A DNA stretch of 64,000 nucleotides. Source: Oscillospiraceae bacterium (GTDB lineage: Bacteria > Bacillota > Clostridia > Oscillospirales > Ruminococcaceae). The translations under genes and the position numbers were made by a program. The stretch is from assembly GCA_014799395.1 (NCBI GenBank), contig JAAVID010000015.1:25202-89201 (forward strand), written 5' to 3'. Below are positions 31,219 through 41,300 of this stretch, piece after piece; position 1 is the first letter of the stretch; every line of letters begins with the position of its first letter. The notes under the pieces were generated by a model. That model saw only the letters and a program-made list of their open reading frames with translations. It did not search any database and was not told the DNA's origin.

Positions 31219-33156
31219 ATGAACGAAAAAGGAAAGTATTATATAACCACTCCGATATACTATCCGTCGGGAAATCCGCATATCGGGCACTGCTACACCA
31301 CGGTAGCCTGCGATACGATAGCGCGTTTCAAGAGAATGCAGGGCTATGACGTGATGTTCCTTACGGGCACGGACGAGCACGGAATGAAGATCGAGCAGAA
31401 GGCAAAGGAGCAGGGCGTTACCCCGAAGGAGTACGTCGACCCCATAGTCGCGAACTTCAAGCGTCTCTGGGAAACCATGGATATAAGCTACGACCGCTAT
31501 ATCCGCACCACCGACGATTACCACGTCAAGAGCGTTCAGAACATCTTCAAAAAGCTCTACGACAAGGGCTACATCTACAAAGGACAGTACGAGGGCAAAT
31601 ACTGCACGCCCTGCGAGAGCTTCTGGACGGAGAGCCAGCTCAAGGACGGCAAGTGCCCCGACTGCGGCCGCGAGGTCGTTGACGCTCACGAGGAAGCGTA
31701 TTTCCTCAAGCTGTCGGATTTCGCCGATAAGGTGGAGAAGTTCCTCACCGAGACGGATTACCTCTCGCCGAAGAGCCGCGTCAACGAGATGATAAACAAC
31801 TTCATAAAGCCGGGACTGGAGGACTTGTGCGTTTCGCGCACCTCGTTCACTTGGGGCGTTCCCGTTGATTTTGACCCCAAGCACGTCGTTTACGTCTGGG
31901 TCGACGCTCTGTCGAACTATGTGACCGCCCTCGGCTACGAAAACGACGAGTATAACGACTACGACAAATACTGGCCCGCCGATATGCACATGACCGCAAA
32001 GGAGATAGTGCGCTTCCACTCGATAGTATGGCCCGCTATCCTGATGATGCTGGAGCAGCCGCTCCCGAAAAAGCTGTACGGTCACGGCTGGATAAACTTC
32101 AACGGTCAGAAGATGTCCAAGTCTATCGGCAACGTTATCGACCCGTTTGTGCTCGCGGAGCGCTACGGCTCGGACGCGGTTCGCTATCAGATACTCCGCG
32201 ATATGCCCTACGGCTCGGACAGCAACTTCTCCAACGAGATAATGATAAGCCGCATAAATTCCGATCTGGCGAACGATCTGGGCAACCTCGTTTCCCGCAC
32301 CGTCGCAATGGCGGACAAATATTTCGGCGGAACGCTCCCGACCGACCGTCAGCCCGAGCCGCTCGACGACGAGCTTATCGGTATGGCAAAGGCTCTGCGC
32401 GAAACGGTAACTCCGCTTGTCGGCGAGGCTCAGCTCTCCAAGGCGCTGGAGGAGATATTCAAGGTAGTTTCCCGCGCGAACAAGTATATTGACGAGACGG
32501 AGCCGTGGGTACTCGGCAAGAGCGAGGACAAAAAGGCGCGTCTCGCAAGCGTTCTGTACAACCTCTTGGAGACGATAAGGATTTGCTCGGGTCTGCTCGC
32601 GGCGTTTATGCCGCGCACAATGCCTATGGTATGGGAGCAGATAGGCGCGGACGAAAGCCTTGTAGCATATGATACTTTGGGAGAATTCGGCAGACTACCC
32701 GAAAACGTCACCGTTCACAAGGGCGGCGTACTGTTCCCGAGAATCGACGTTGACAAGGAGATCGACGAGCTGAACGCAATGCTCAAGCCCGAAAAGACTA
32801 TCCGCGAGGACGAGGACTTGGACAAGGCGAATATTATCAACATCGACCAATTCGCCGAAATCAAGCTCCGCAGCGGCGAAATAACCGCCTGCGAGAAGAT
32901 ACCCAAGGCGAAGAAGCTGCTTAAGCTCACCGTCGACGACGGCAGAAACGGCAGACAGATAGTTTCGGGTATTGCGAAATGGTATAAGCCCGAGGATTTG
33001 GTCGGGAAGAAGATAGTGTTCGTGGCTAATCTCGCGCCCGCCAAGCTCTGCGGAGAGCTTTCCGAGGGCATGATACTCGCCTGCGACGCGGGCGGGGACG
33101 ACGTTCGGGTGCTGTTCCTCGATAAGGACGTACCCAACGGCTCAACAATAAGATAA
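31219..33156 (+). CDS. metG: Methionyl-tRNA synthetase
   Basis: The 645-residue class I enzyme has the HIGH-type motif NPHIGH (about 17-22), a zinc knuckle YCTPC...CPDC (about 130-150) and GQKMSKSIGN (about 297-306). It ends with the C-terminal tRNA-binding EMAPII-like domain (about 540-640, with LRSGEI and VANLAPAKLCGELSEGM) that dimerises many bacterial enzymes. The start at 31219 follows AAAAGGGGAAG; the in-frame upstream ATG has no ribosome site. It heads a run of plus-strand genes extending to nth; tatD after metG is a frequent Firmicutes neighbourhood. Confidence 0.97.
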   Translation: MNEKGKYYITTPIYYPSGNPHIGHCYTTVACDTIARFKRMQGYDVMFLTGTDEHGMKIEQKAKEQGVTPKEYVDPIVANFKRLWETMDISYDRYIRTTDDYHVKSVQNIFKKLYDKGYIYKGQYEGKYCTPCESFWTESQLKDGKCPDCGREVVDAHEEAYFLKLSDFADKVEKFLTETDYLSPKSRVNEMINNFIKPGLEDLCVSRTSFTWGVPVDFDPKHVVYVWVDALSNYVTALGYENDEYNDYDKYWPADMHMTAKEIVRFHSIVWPAILMMLEQPLPKKLYGHGWINFNGQKMSKSIGNVIDPFVLAERYGSDAVRYQILRDMPYGSDSNFSNEIMISRINSDLANDLGNLVSRTVAMADKYFGGTLPTDRQPEPLDDELIGMAKALRETVTPLVGEAQLSKALEEIFKVVSRANKYIDETEPWVLGKSEDKKARLASVLYNLLETIRICSGLLAAFMPRTMPMVWEQIGADESLVAYDTLGEFGRLPENVTVHKGGVLFPRIDVDKEIDELNAMLKPEKTIREDEDLDKANIINIDQFAEIKLRSGEITACEKIPKAKKLLKLTVDDGRNGRQIVSGIAKWYKPEDLVGKKIVFVANLAPAKLCGELSEGMILACDAGGDDVRVLFLDKDVPNGSTIR

Positions 33157-33173
33157 GAAAGGACTGAATAAGT

Positions 33174-33593
33174 ATGGCAAAGCCTATCCAAGGACAAGTG
33201 TGGACGGACAAAAAGCGGACGTTTCTCGGACTTCCGTGGTCGTTCACACGCTATATACTCACCGAAAAGAAGCTGATAACCCGCAAGGGCTTTCTCAACA
33301 TAACCGAGGACGAGGTAGAGCTGTACCGAATTCTCGATAAAAGTCTGCGGCTGCCTTTCGGTCAGAGACTGTTCGGCTGCGGCACGGTGGTGCTCAACTG
33401 CAAGGACGTAGACACTCCCGTAAAGGAAATAAAGTCGATCAAGAAGCCGAGAGAATTTTCGGATCTTCTCGAAAAGTACATCGACACACAGCGCGATAAA
33501 TACGGCACGCGCGGAAGAGATATTCTCGGCTTTCAGCCGCACGAGCATGACGACGAGCTTTGCGGCGAGGATCACGACAATATGATAAGATAG
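33174..33593 (+). CDS. Bacterial PH-domain protein (YdbT/bPH_2-like)
   Basis: The 139-residue protein has a core (about 15-100: TRYILTEKKLITRKGFLNITEDEVELYRILD) of the bacterial pleckstrin-homology type, seven beta strands plus a helix. There is no membrane segment. The tail is rich in D, E and H (about 120-139). bPH proteins are often cytoplasmic adaptors at membranes, with no general enzymatic role. It follows metG by 17 nt with AAAGGA before the ATG and ends in TAG, showing amber is used as a stop in this genome. Confidence 0.75.
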   Translation: MAKPIQGQVWTDKKRTFLGLPWSFTRYILTEKKLITRKGFLNITEDEVELYRILDKSLRLPFGQRLFGCGTVVLNCKDVDTPVKEIKSIKKPREFSDLLEKYIDTQRDKYGTRGRDILGFQPHEHDDELCGEDHDNMIR

Positions 33594-33628
33594 CTTTTAT
33601 TATATGCCCATGGAAGGGGGAAAGAAGT

Positions 33629-34276
33629 ATGGACATTTCAAGAATAGCGGACATAGGCTCCATAAACCAGACGACGCTCACCAAAACCGCGACGCAGAAA
33701 ACGGAAACAAAGACCACTACGCTCACCACCGAGCATACCGACAGCTTTGTAAAATCCGAAGCCGCCTTTACGCCCGCGTATACCAAGAAGTCGGCACAGA
33801 AACAGAACTCTGACAACAACCTCACGCAGAAAGAGAATACCGAGGATAAAGTCGCAAAGGTCGACGAGCAGGGCAAGCCCGCTTCTCTCGAGGAGCGTAT
33901 GACAAAGGGCGTGAGCCACATTATCCGCGCTATGTTCGTAAAACAGGGCGAGGTGCTCTCGGGGAACGTTCCGAGCGTGGGCGCGAAAATGTACGCCGAG
34001 GAATTGCTGTCGCAATTGCGTATGCTGTACGGCAACTCCGCCGCCGAGGAAAACACCGCCGAATACTGGCAGCCCGACGAGACCGCCGCGCGCCTGCTTA
34101 TGTTCTTTGACTGCGTAAGCGTAGAGGGCGAGGACAAGGCAGGTCTGCTTGAGCGCTCGTTCCTGTCGGCGTTCGGCGACACCGAGAAGCTGTTCGGCGG
34201 CCGCGGTCGTCTGCCTTTGGAGAGCTACGAAACAAAACAGCTCGTTCTCGAAGCGTATTTTAACGGAGCGGCATAA
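33629..34276 (+). CDS. Unrecognised protein with disordered N-terminus (215 aa)
   Basis: Residues 1-85 are rich in T, K, S, E and Q and look disordered. Residues 90-215 appear as a helical domain with conserved-looking MTKGVSHIIRAMFVKQG and LLMFFDCVSVEGEDKA. It lacks a signal or membrane segment. The ATG at 33629 follows GGAAGGGGG. It sits between the PH-domain gene and tatD, touching tatD directly (the stop ends at 34276 and tatD begins at 34277). No family is recognised; a weak similarity of plan to flagellum-associated DUF5610 proteins was considered but cannot be confirmed. Confidence 0.68.
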   Translation: MDISRIADIGSINQTTLTKTATQKTETKTTTLTTEHTDSFVKSEAAFTPAYTKKSAQKQNSDNNLTQKENTEDKVAKVDEQGKPASLEERMTKGVSHIIRAMFVKQGEVLSGNVPSVGAKMYAEELLSQLRMLYGNSAAEENTAEYWQPDETAARLLMFFDCVSVEGEDKAGLLERSFLSAFGDTEKLFGGRGRLPLESYETKQLVLEAYFNGAA

Positions 34277-35059
34277 ATGGGCAGTATTTTTGACACACAC
34301 GCGCATTACATGAAAGAGGACTTCGGTGAGGAGCTTGATCTGCTTCTCGCCGAATTGCCGAGCAAAAATGTCGGTCGCGTTCTCGCAATAGGCTGCGATC
34401 TCCCGTCAAGCGCGGAGGAGATAGCGCTTGCGGAGCGTTACGATTATATTTACGCGGCAGCGGGAATCCACCCCGAACACGCCGCCGAGCTTCCCGAGGA
34501 CTGGGAGAGCAAGCTGGAGCAAATGCTGGCGCATAAAAAAGTCGTCGCGCTCGGCGAGATAGGACTTGACTACCACTATCCCGAACCGCCCAAGGATATT
34601 CAGCAAGAGGTTTTCGTTAAACAGCTTGAACTTGCCAAGCGGCTTGATATGCCCGTTGTTATCCACTCGCGCGACGCTTCGGCGGATACAATGGAGATAC
34701 TGAAACGGTTCAAGCCGCGCGGAGTGCTGCATTGCTTTTCGGGCAGCGCCGAGACCGCCCGCGAGGTCGTAAAGCTCGGTATGTATATCGGCTTTACGGG
34801 AGTGCTTACGTTCAAGAACTCAAAGAAAGCGTGGGCAGCCTGCGCGGAAACTCCGATAGACAGACTGCTGCTCGAAACGGACTGCCCGTATATGGCGCCC
34901 GTTCCCCACAGAGGAGAGCGCTCGGACAGCTCGATGATCGCGTTCACCGCCGCGAAAATGGCGGAGATAAAGGGCGTTTCCACCGAGGAAATGATAGACA
35001 TCGCGCGGAGAAACGGCGAAAGACTGTTTTTCGGAGGAGAATTGAATGATAACGTATGA
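34277..35059 (+). CDS. tatD: TatD-family metal-dependent deoxyribonuclease
   Basis: The 260-residue TIM-barrel hydrolase has its metal ligands in order: FDTHAHY (start), GIHPEH, GEIGLDYHY, VIHSRDA, LHCFSGS and LLETDCPY. That is a full TatD set. The family acts as a 3'-5' exonuclease or D-aminoacyl-type hydrolase in DNA quality control. The ATG directly follows the upstream stop and the 3' end overlaps the acetyltransferase gene by 14 bp, so it is part of a translationally coupled run after metG. Confidence 0.95.
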   Translation: MGSIFDTHAHYMKEDFGEELDLLLAELPSKNVGRVLAIGCDLPSSAEEIALAERYDYIYAAAGIHPEHAAELPEDWESKLEQMLAHKKVVALGEIGLDYHYPEPPKDIQQEVFVKQLELAKRLDMPVVIHSRDASADTMEILKRFKPRGVLHCFSGSAETAREVVKLGMYIGFTGVLTFKNSKKAWAACAETPIDRLLLETDCPYMAPVPHRGERSDSSMIAFTAAKMAEIKGVSTEEMIDIARRNGERLFFGGELNDNV

Positions 35060-35498
35060 AAAAGCCGCTCCACACCATATCGGGGATTTTATAAAGCTCC
35101 GCGTTGAGCTGCTTTGCGGCATTTACAACAAGCCCGAATCGGCGTTTGAGGGCGAGTTCACGCGGCTTTCCGAGGAGTTTTTCAAGAGCGGCGACCAGAC
35201 CACCGTGCTTGCGTTCGACGGCGAAAGGGCAGTCGGCTGCGCGACTATCTGTTACATCACGCTTATGCCGACCTTCGATCACCCGACAGGAAAACGCGCT
35301 CACATAATGAACGTCTACACCAACGCGGATTATCGCCGACAGGGTATCGCGCGGCAAATGGTAACAATGCTGCTCGACGAGGCAAGGGAGCGCGGAGCGG
35401 GTTATGTCTCCCTCGACGCGACCGAAAACGGCAGACCGCTTTATACGTCGCTGGGATTTGCTCCCAATGACGAAAATATGGGCTTAAATCTGCAATAA
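35046..35498 (+). CDS. GNAT-family N-acetyltransferase
   Basis: The 150-residue single-domain protein has the acetyl-CoA motif A YRRQGIARQMV (about 97-107) after a beta strand (IMNVYTNADY), and motif B near GYVSLDATENGRPLYTSLGF. The substrate is not predictable. It overlaps tatD by 14 bp with GGAGGA upstream of the ATG. Expression is probably with tatD. Confidence 0.92.
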   Translation: MITYEKAAPHHIGDFIKLRVELLCGIYNKPESAFEGEFTRLSEEFFKSGDQTTVLAFDGERAVGCATICYITLMPTFDHPTGKRAHIMNVYTNADYRRQGIARQMVTMLLDEARERGAGYVSLDATENGRPLYTSLGFAPNDENMGLNLQ

Positions 35499-35520
35499 TA
35501 TATAATTGGAGGTGTTTGCA

Positions 35521-35739
35521 GTGAGCAATAAAGAAAAGGTGATCAGCCTGATCGACAACATTCCCGATGAGCAGTTAAACTTTATTGTCGGGTATCTTCA
35601 GAATTTGTGCGATGAAATAGAGGACGATATGTTTTGTGAGAAATTATATCAAGACTATCTGCACAGCCCCGATAAAGATGAATTTGTTCCCATTGAGGAA
35701 GTGCTTAAAGGGTTAACGCAAAATGGCATACAAGATTAA
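35521..35739 (+). CDS. Antitoxin-like protein of a type II toxin-antitoxin pair
   Basis: The 72-residue acidic protein (MSNKEKVISLIDNI...) is helical at the N-terminus and has an extended acidic C-terminus, like antitoxins that wrap round RelE-type toxins. The GTG at 35521 was chosen because TTGGAGGTG lies just upstream; a TTG within that site is unlikely. It overlaps the toxin gene by 17 bp. Members commonly bind their own promoter, but no clear DNA-binding motif is visible in this protein. Confidence 0.72.
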   Translation: MSNKEKVISLIDNIPDEQLNFIVGYLQNLCDEIEDDMFCEKLYQDYLHSPDKDEFVPIEEVLKGLTQNGIQD

Positions 35740-35971
35740 ATTGTCCAAAGACGCGGAAAAATTTCTGCAAAAGCAGCCGCCAAAGCAGCAGGCAAGAATT
35801 ATTGACGCTATTTTAAAGCTCCCGTACACGGGCGATATAAAAGTAATGAAGGGACACGGCAATTTATACCGTCTGCGCGTGGGAGCTTACAGAATAATTT
35901 ACAGCGTGGAAAACGATCAGCTTATCGTATATGTACTGGAAATCGGCAACAGAGGCGACATATATAAATAA
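35723..35971 (+). CDS. RelE/ParE-family toxin
   Basis: The 82-residue protein matches the RelE fold pattern: KIKLSKDAEKFLQKQPPK at the start, a helix pair (ARIIDAILKLP), and YRLRVGAYRIIYSVE followed by VYVLEIGNRGDIYK at the end. RelE members cut ribosome-bound mRNA, ParE members poison gyrase; the R-V-G-x-Y-R-I-I-Y pattern leans to RelE. It follows the antitoxin with a 17-bp overlap, so toxin synthesis is coupled to it. Confidence 0.88.
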   Translation: MAYKIKLSKDAEKFLQKQPPKQQARIIDAILKLPYTGDIKVMKGHGNLYRLRVGAYRIIYSVENDQLIVYVLEIGNRGDIYK

Positions 35972-35983
35972 TTTGGAGGTTTT

Positions 35984-36934
35984 ATGGATACTGACGGCAG
36001 TCGAAGTATTAACGAAAAACAGGAAAACGAACACAAAGTCGGCAAGGTGCTGTTAGCGCCGCTTATCGGCTTGAACAAAGGGCTTACGGCGCTGCTGAAA
36101 TCGGCGCTCGGCGCGAACTACGCAGACGTAACGGAGGACGAGGTCCGCGACCTTGTGGACGCGCTCGCCAATGACGACGACGAGGACGGCATCGAGGAAA
36201 ACTCGGCGCAGATGATAAACAACATCTTCGAGTTCGACAACCGCACCGCCGCCGACGTTATGACCCACCGCACGAATATCGTAGGCGTTGACGTAAACTC
36301 GATAACGCTCGACGACCTTATCTATCTCGCGCTCGACTTGGGTTTTTCGAGAATTCCCGTCTACGAGGAGACTATCGACAAAATTGTCGGGATAATCATC
36401 GTCAAGGACTTGCTCTGCCTAATAGGAAAGACCGACCTGTCCGACTTCAAGATCGGCGATTTCCTGCGCGACGTGAGCTACGTTCCCGAGTCCTGCTCCT
36501 GCCCCGACGTTTTCAAAACGCTCACCGCAATGAAGTCGGGAATGGCGGTAGTCGTCGACGAGTACGGCGGCACGGCGGGCATAGTCACGCTCGAAGACCT
36601 TATCGAAGCGGTAATGGGCAATATCCAGGACGAATACGACGACGAAAAACAGCTTATCACCAAAATCGACGCCGAGACCTACGACGTCGCGGGCGAAGCA
36701 GACCCCGAGGAGGTTTTCGGGCTGTTCGGCATAGAGCTTCCCGAGGATCACGAATACGAGACCATTTCCGGCTTCGTTACCGACAAGCTCGGGTATATCC
36801 CCGAGGGCACGGACTTAGTTCCCCCCACCGTCGAGTATGAGGGCATAATGCTCGCCGTTGTGCAGGTCGAGGACAGAAATATACTGAAAATTCGGGCAAC
36901 CAAGCTGCCCGAACCGACAGAGGACGAGGAATAA
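35984..36934 (+). CDS. CorC/HlyC-type CBS-domain protein
   Basis: The 316-residue protein has a CBS pair (about 75-210; ADVMTHRTNIVGV, SRIPVYEE, VVVDEYGGTAGIVTLEDLIE) followed by a CorC_HlyC domain (about 225-310; YDVAGEADPEEVF, ETISGFVTDKLGYIP). There is no DUF21 membrane domain, so it is the soluble CorC-type form rather than a YfjD/TlyC membrane protein. Such proteins are linked to magnesium or cobalt efflux and ion homeostasis. It follows the toxin by 12 nt and is followed by nth after 3 nt. Confidence 0.88.
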   Translation: MDTDGSRSINEKQENEHKVGKVLLAPLIGLNKGLTALLKSALGANYADVTEDEVRDLVDALANDDDEDGIEENSAQMINNIFEFDNRTAADVMTHRTNIVGVDVNSITLDDLIYLALDLGFSRIPVYEETIDKIVGIIIVKDLLCLIGKTDLSDFKIGDFLRDVSYVPESCSCPDVFKTLTAMKSGMAVVVDEYGGTAGIVTLEDLIEAVMGNIQDEYDDEKQLITKIDAETYDVAGEADPEEVFGLFGIELPEDHEYETISGFVTDKLGYIPEGTDLVPPTVEYEGIMLAVVQVEDRNILKIRATKLPEPTEDEE

Positions 36935-36937
36935 AGA

Positions 36938-37570
36938 ATGACTAAAAAACAAAAAGCCGCCCAAGTTATCGAGCTGCTTAAACAGGAATATCCTGAGGTA
37001 AAATGCGCGTTGTTGTACACCAAGCCGCACGAGTTGCTCATCGCGACAAGGCTCTCCGCGCAGTGCACCGACAAGCGCGTAAATCTTGTCACTCCCGCGC
37101 TGTTCGAGCGCTTCCCGAGCGTCGAAGCGTTCGCCAATGCAGAGGTCTCCGAGGTCGAGGAGTACATAAGATCCTGCGGACTGTACCACACCAAGGCGCA
37201 GGATATAGTCGAAATGTGCCGCGTGCTGAAAGACGTCCACGGCGGCACAGTCCCCGACAGTATCGAGGAACTCGTAAAACTCCCGGGCGTAGGCCGAAAA
37301 ACCGCAAACCTCATAGTCGGCGACCTCTACGGCAAGCCCGCAATGGTCTGCGACACCCACGTTATCCGCCTGACAAACAGGCTCGGCTTGTCGCAGGGCA
37401 AGGACGCGGTTCAGGTCGAAAAACAGCTGCGCGCGATAGTTCCGCCCGAGGAGGGCTTGTGCCTCTGCCACCGCCTTGTGTGGCACGGCAGAGGAGTATG
37501 CTCCGCCAGAGCGCCGAAGTGCGCGGAATGTGCGCTGTCGGAAATTTGCGCCGAACACAAGAAAAAATGA
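36938..37570 (+). CDS. nth: Endonuclease III
   Basis: The 210-residue base-excision repair enzyme removes oxidised pyrimidines and cuts abasic sites. It has the helix-hairpin-helix LPGVGRKTANLIVGD with its catalytic Lys, the catalytic Asp in VCDTHVIRLTNRLG, and the iron-sulfur ligands C-x6-C-x2-C-x5-C in CSARAPKCAECALSEIC. Length is standard. It is last in the plus-strand run and shares a terminator with dut. Confidence 0.97.
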   Translation: MTKKQKAAQVIELLKQEYPEVKCALLYTKPHELLIATRLSAQCTDKRVNLVTPALFERFPSVEAFANAEVSEVEEYIRSCGLYHTKAQDIVEMCRVLKDVHGGTVPDSIEELVKLPGVGRKTANLIVGDLYGKPAMVCDTHVIRLTNRLGLSQGKDAVQVEKQLRAIVPPEEGLCLCHRLVWHGRGVCSARAPKCAECALSEICAEHKKK

Positions 37571-37614
37571 AATGACCCCATTTTCAAAGCGAAAATGGGG
37601 CGAATTTTATTTTG
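37570..37614. terminator. Bidirectional terminator between nth and dut
   Basis: A 10-bp stem CCCCATTTTC/GAAAATGGGG (37576-37585 with 37591-37600) is followed by a T-rich run on the plus strand and preceded by A-rich sequence for the minus strand. Confidence 0.85.
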
Positions 37615-38092
37615 TAGTGCTTCCGAAGCCGCCGTTGCGAACGCCGTCCGCGTCGTCGTCCTCGGTAATCCCGTACTCGGTAAAAATTCCCTGCATAAAG
37701 CCCGTACCCGCGGGTATGACCACGGTCTTGCCATCCTTGCTGTCGTTGGTTATCTTCGCGAAGATATGCCCCTCGTTGTCGGAGAAATAGTAGTCGCTGT
37801 CGATTATCCCGACGGTATTGTCAAGCTGGAGACGGAACTTAAAGCCCAGCCCGCTCCTCGGATACAGCGACAGCACCCAGCCCTCCGCTATCCTTACGCG
37901 CACGCCCGTCGGCACTTTCACGGTCTCCCCCGCCTTAAGCTCAATGTCGAACGGCGCGAAAAAATCATACCCCGCCGAGCCCGAGGTCGCGCGCTTGGGC
38001 AAAACGATGTTGTCATAAACGCTGTCCGCGCCCAAAAATCCCCGATTCCATTGTTCGGCAGATACTTTCTCAAATTTTGCAATGCGTTTCAT
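37607..38092 (-). CDS. dut: dUTP diphosphatase (dUTPase)
   Basis: The 161-residue trimeric enzyme hydrolyses dUTP to dUMP. Motifs include SAGYDFFAPFD (motif 1), YPRSGLGFKF (motif 2), LDNTVGIIDSDY (motif 3), GTGFMQGIF (motif 4) and the C-terminal Gly-rich NGGFGST (motif 5). The ATG at 38092 follows GGAGGAAT; the longer frame upstream covers the promoter. Motif 3 has NTVGIID where many enzymes have GTIDADYRG, a conservative change. Confidence 0.93.
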   Translation of the reverse strand: MKRIAKFEKVSAEQWNRGFLGADSVYDNIVLPKRATSGSAGYDFFAPFDIELKAGETVKVPTGVRVRIAEGWVLSLYPRSGLGFKFRLQLDNTVGIIDSDYYFSDNEGHIFAKITNDSKDGKTVVIPAGTGFMQGIFTEYGITEDDDADGVRNGGFGSTTK

Positions 38093-38141
38093 ATATTCCT
38101 CCGGATAACACTTGATAAGCGTATGTATATAGTATGTATAT

Positions 38142-38170
38142 ATTATAATGTATAAACAAAAAGAAATCAA
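38142..38170 (-). promoter_or_regulatory. Promoter of dut
   Basis: On the minus strand TTGATT (38170-38165), 17 nt, TATAAT (38147-38142). Confidence 0.72.
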
Positions 38171-38249
38171 CCGTCAATATACACAAAATACCCCGCGTTT
38201 TAACGTAGCAAGTTATTGAATTCAAGCGCTGGGAATTTTTAAAAATGGC

Positions 38250-38278
38250 TTGACTAAAAATTCAAAATGTGGTATAAT
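38250..38278 (+). promoter_or_regulatory. Promoter of the surface protein gene
   Basis: TTGACT (38250-38255), 17 nt, TATAAT (38273-38278), then AGGAGGTAAC ahead of the ATG at 38309: both signals are near consensus, which predicts strong expression. Confidence 0.85.
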
Positions 38279-38308
38279 GGTATTTATAAATAACAATAGG
38301 AGGTAACC

Positions 38309-41300
38309 ATGAAACTACATAAACGTATTTTAAGCGCTGTAGCAGCTTTTCTTGTGCTTACATCTGCGGTCGATCTCACTCAGATAGCACAACTCTCTGT
38401 TGTTGCGGCGGCAGATACTGTCGGCGATGAAGCTACCGGTGAAAACGGCACCGACGGCAAAGACGATGAAAACGATGAAGACAACGAAGACGGCGGCGAC
38501 GGCAACGAGGACGGCGGCGACGGCAATGAAGACGGCGGCGACGGCAACGAAGACGGCGGCGACGGCAACGAAGACGGCGGCGACGGCAACGAAGACGGCG
38601 GCGACGGCAACGAAGACGGCGGTGACGGCAACGAAGACGGCGGTGACGGCAACGAAGACGGCGGCGACGGCAACGAGGACGGCGACGATGGCAACGAAGA
38701 CGGCGACGATGGCAATCAGGGCAACGACAATAAATCCGACATCACCATCACATTTGATGGTCTTAAATATCTCATTCCCGGCGGCAGCAGCAACGCGACC
38801 GTAAAAGGTCTTGCCGCAGAATTCACGAAAGGCGAACTCGTTATTCCGTCGAAAGTGACGAATAGCGACGTTACATATACGGTAACGGCGATAGCCGCCA
38901 ACGCATTTGACGGAGAGGACGTAAACTGCGAGGGCATTACAAGCGTAGTTATTCCCAAAGGCATAACCACGATAGGGCGCAATGCATTCTATGGTTGCAC
39001 AGAGCTTGAATCGGTAGAGCTCCCCGGCAGTTTAACTTTAATAGAATATTATGCTTTCCGTAATTGTCCTATCGACACCATAAAGTTCAATGGTACCGAA
39101 AAGCAGTGGAATGATTTGATAAAAGATTCCGACCTCGGCATTCAAACCAGCTATAATGTCAATTATTCCGACGACACCGACCCAGATGAGCCCGATCCCT
39201 CGGAGACCGTCGACATAGACTTACAGGGCGGTTACTACAAACCCGAGAGTGCTTTCACTCAGAACACCAACATTATACTCCACGGCAATATTACACTGAG
39301 CGGCACTATCCGTGTTGAAAGCGGAAACGTAACCATTATCGGTAACGGTCACACCATTACCAGACACGCGGATTTCTCATCTACAATGTTCCTCGTAGAC
39401 AAGGGCGCTACCCTTACCATTAACAATGTTACAATTGACGGCAACAATGCCAAGGCAAACAGCGCGGCAATATACAACAAGGGTACTCTGTACATCAACA
39501 ATTCTGTTGTTAAAAATAACAGAAACACAGCAGTACGTACCCTCGCAGATGATAACGAAGCCACAAACGCGCTTTTCGTAGGCGGTATCGCCAACGACGG
39601 CACACTTGAGCTCACCAACAGCGCGGTATACGGCAATACCGCGGACGGCAATCAAAGCAACGTAGTTGCCGAGTACAACAACGTAAACAAAGCCACAACG
39701 ATCATCAACAGCGGTATTATCGTTGGTGAGATCGACGGCGTTACACGCAACAACGTAAACGGCGCCACACTCCGGACCGACGCCGAGGGTGAATTTACCG
39801 TTACCAACGGCACACATATCGTTAGCTGCACAAACGGCGACTTCATTTATGCAAACCCCACAGGCTTGAAAGCCATAGTTAATGGTGAAGAGAAGAATAT
39901 TGATTACGATAACAACACCTGGTCTTTCTATGTAAACGAAAAGAAGCCCGCCGACAAGCTCACTTGGGACGCGAACAGCGTTATCAACGCTCTCGATATA
40001 GACAACGATACCGAGATTACGCTTAACGGCAATGTTTCCGTAAACGGCGTTATCCACATCAAGAGCGGAAACGTGATCATTAACGGCGGCAATAAAACTA
40101 TCAGCCGTAACGCGGGTTTCCTGTACACAATGTTCCTCGTAGACAAGGGCGCGTCTCTTACCATTAACGATGTTACCTTTGACGGCAACAATAAAGTTAA
40201 TGCTTACAGCGCAATTATTGTAAACGACGGCACTTTGACCGCAAACAACTGCGTATTCAAAAACAACAATAACACCTCCGCAAAGACATTCACCAATGCG
40301 CTTAATGTCGGCGGTGTTGCAAACAACGGCACTCTCGTGCTCAACAACTGCGCGGCATTCAACAATAAATCCGGCGACGACGAGCAGAGCAACGTTAAGT
40401 CCGATAACAGCAACGTAACTATCTACGGCGGTCTTATCGTCGGCGACATCGGCTCCAACTTTACAACAGCCGAGAGCGGCACAAACAGAGTAAGCAGGGG
40501 CACTATTGAAACAAACGCAAAGGGCACTTTCTCCGTTACAAACGGTACAAAAACTGTTGAATGTAAAAACGGCGATGTTCTTTACGCATACTCCACAGGC
40601 TTGACAGCGAAAACCCCTAAAGAGACTAAAACTATTACTTATGAAAACTCCAAGTGGAAGTTCACGGTAGCAGATGAAGCGGAGACTATCGAGTGGGAAG
40701 CAGGCACGACTAAAAACGGTCTCACGATAACCAAGAATACCGAAATCAAGATCGTACCCAGCGAAAACACTTATCCCTCTCCGACAAGTGTTACTTTGAA
40801 CGGCACTATCACAATTAAGAGCGGAGCAACCGTTATCATAAGCGGCGACGGCTTCACTATCGCACGCGGTAATAGTTTCAAAGACACAATGTTTGCCATT
40901 GAAAAAGACGCGACCGTTGTCATCAAAAATGTTATCTTTGACGGCAAGAATGTTGAAGCCCAGAGTGCAATTATCGTCAATAACGGCGGTTTGGGCGTAG
41001 ACAATTGTGTATTCACAAACAATAAAAACACAGCCGCAAAATCCAACGATGTCGGCGGTATCGCTAACTTCGGCACACTCAAGTTCCGCAACAGTTCGGC
41101 ATACGGAAATACGGCAAATAAAGATAGTCAGAGCAACGTCAAGGCGCTTAACGGTTCTACAACAGACATCGAAAGCGGTCTCATCGTCGGCGAAATTGAC
41201 GCAGGCGGAAAGGCAACCATTAACAACAGTATGCGCAAGGGTACTGTAAACGCAGTCGCAACCGACTATTTCGAGGTTACAAACGGCACAAATACGGTAA

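Noticed and set aside
38483-38713. A CRISPR-like array
   Set aside because: The 21-bp units are contiguous with no spacers and encode a heptapeptide in frame. No cas gene is present in the window.
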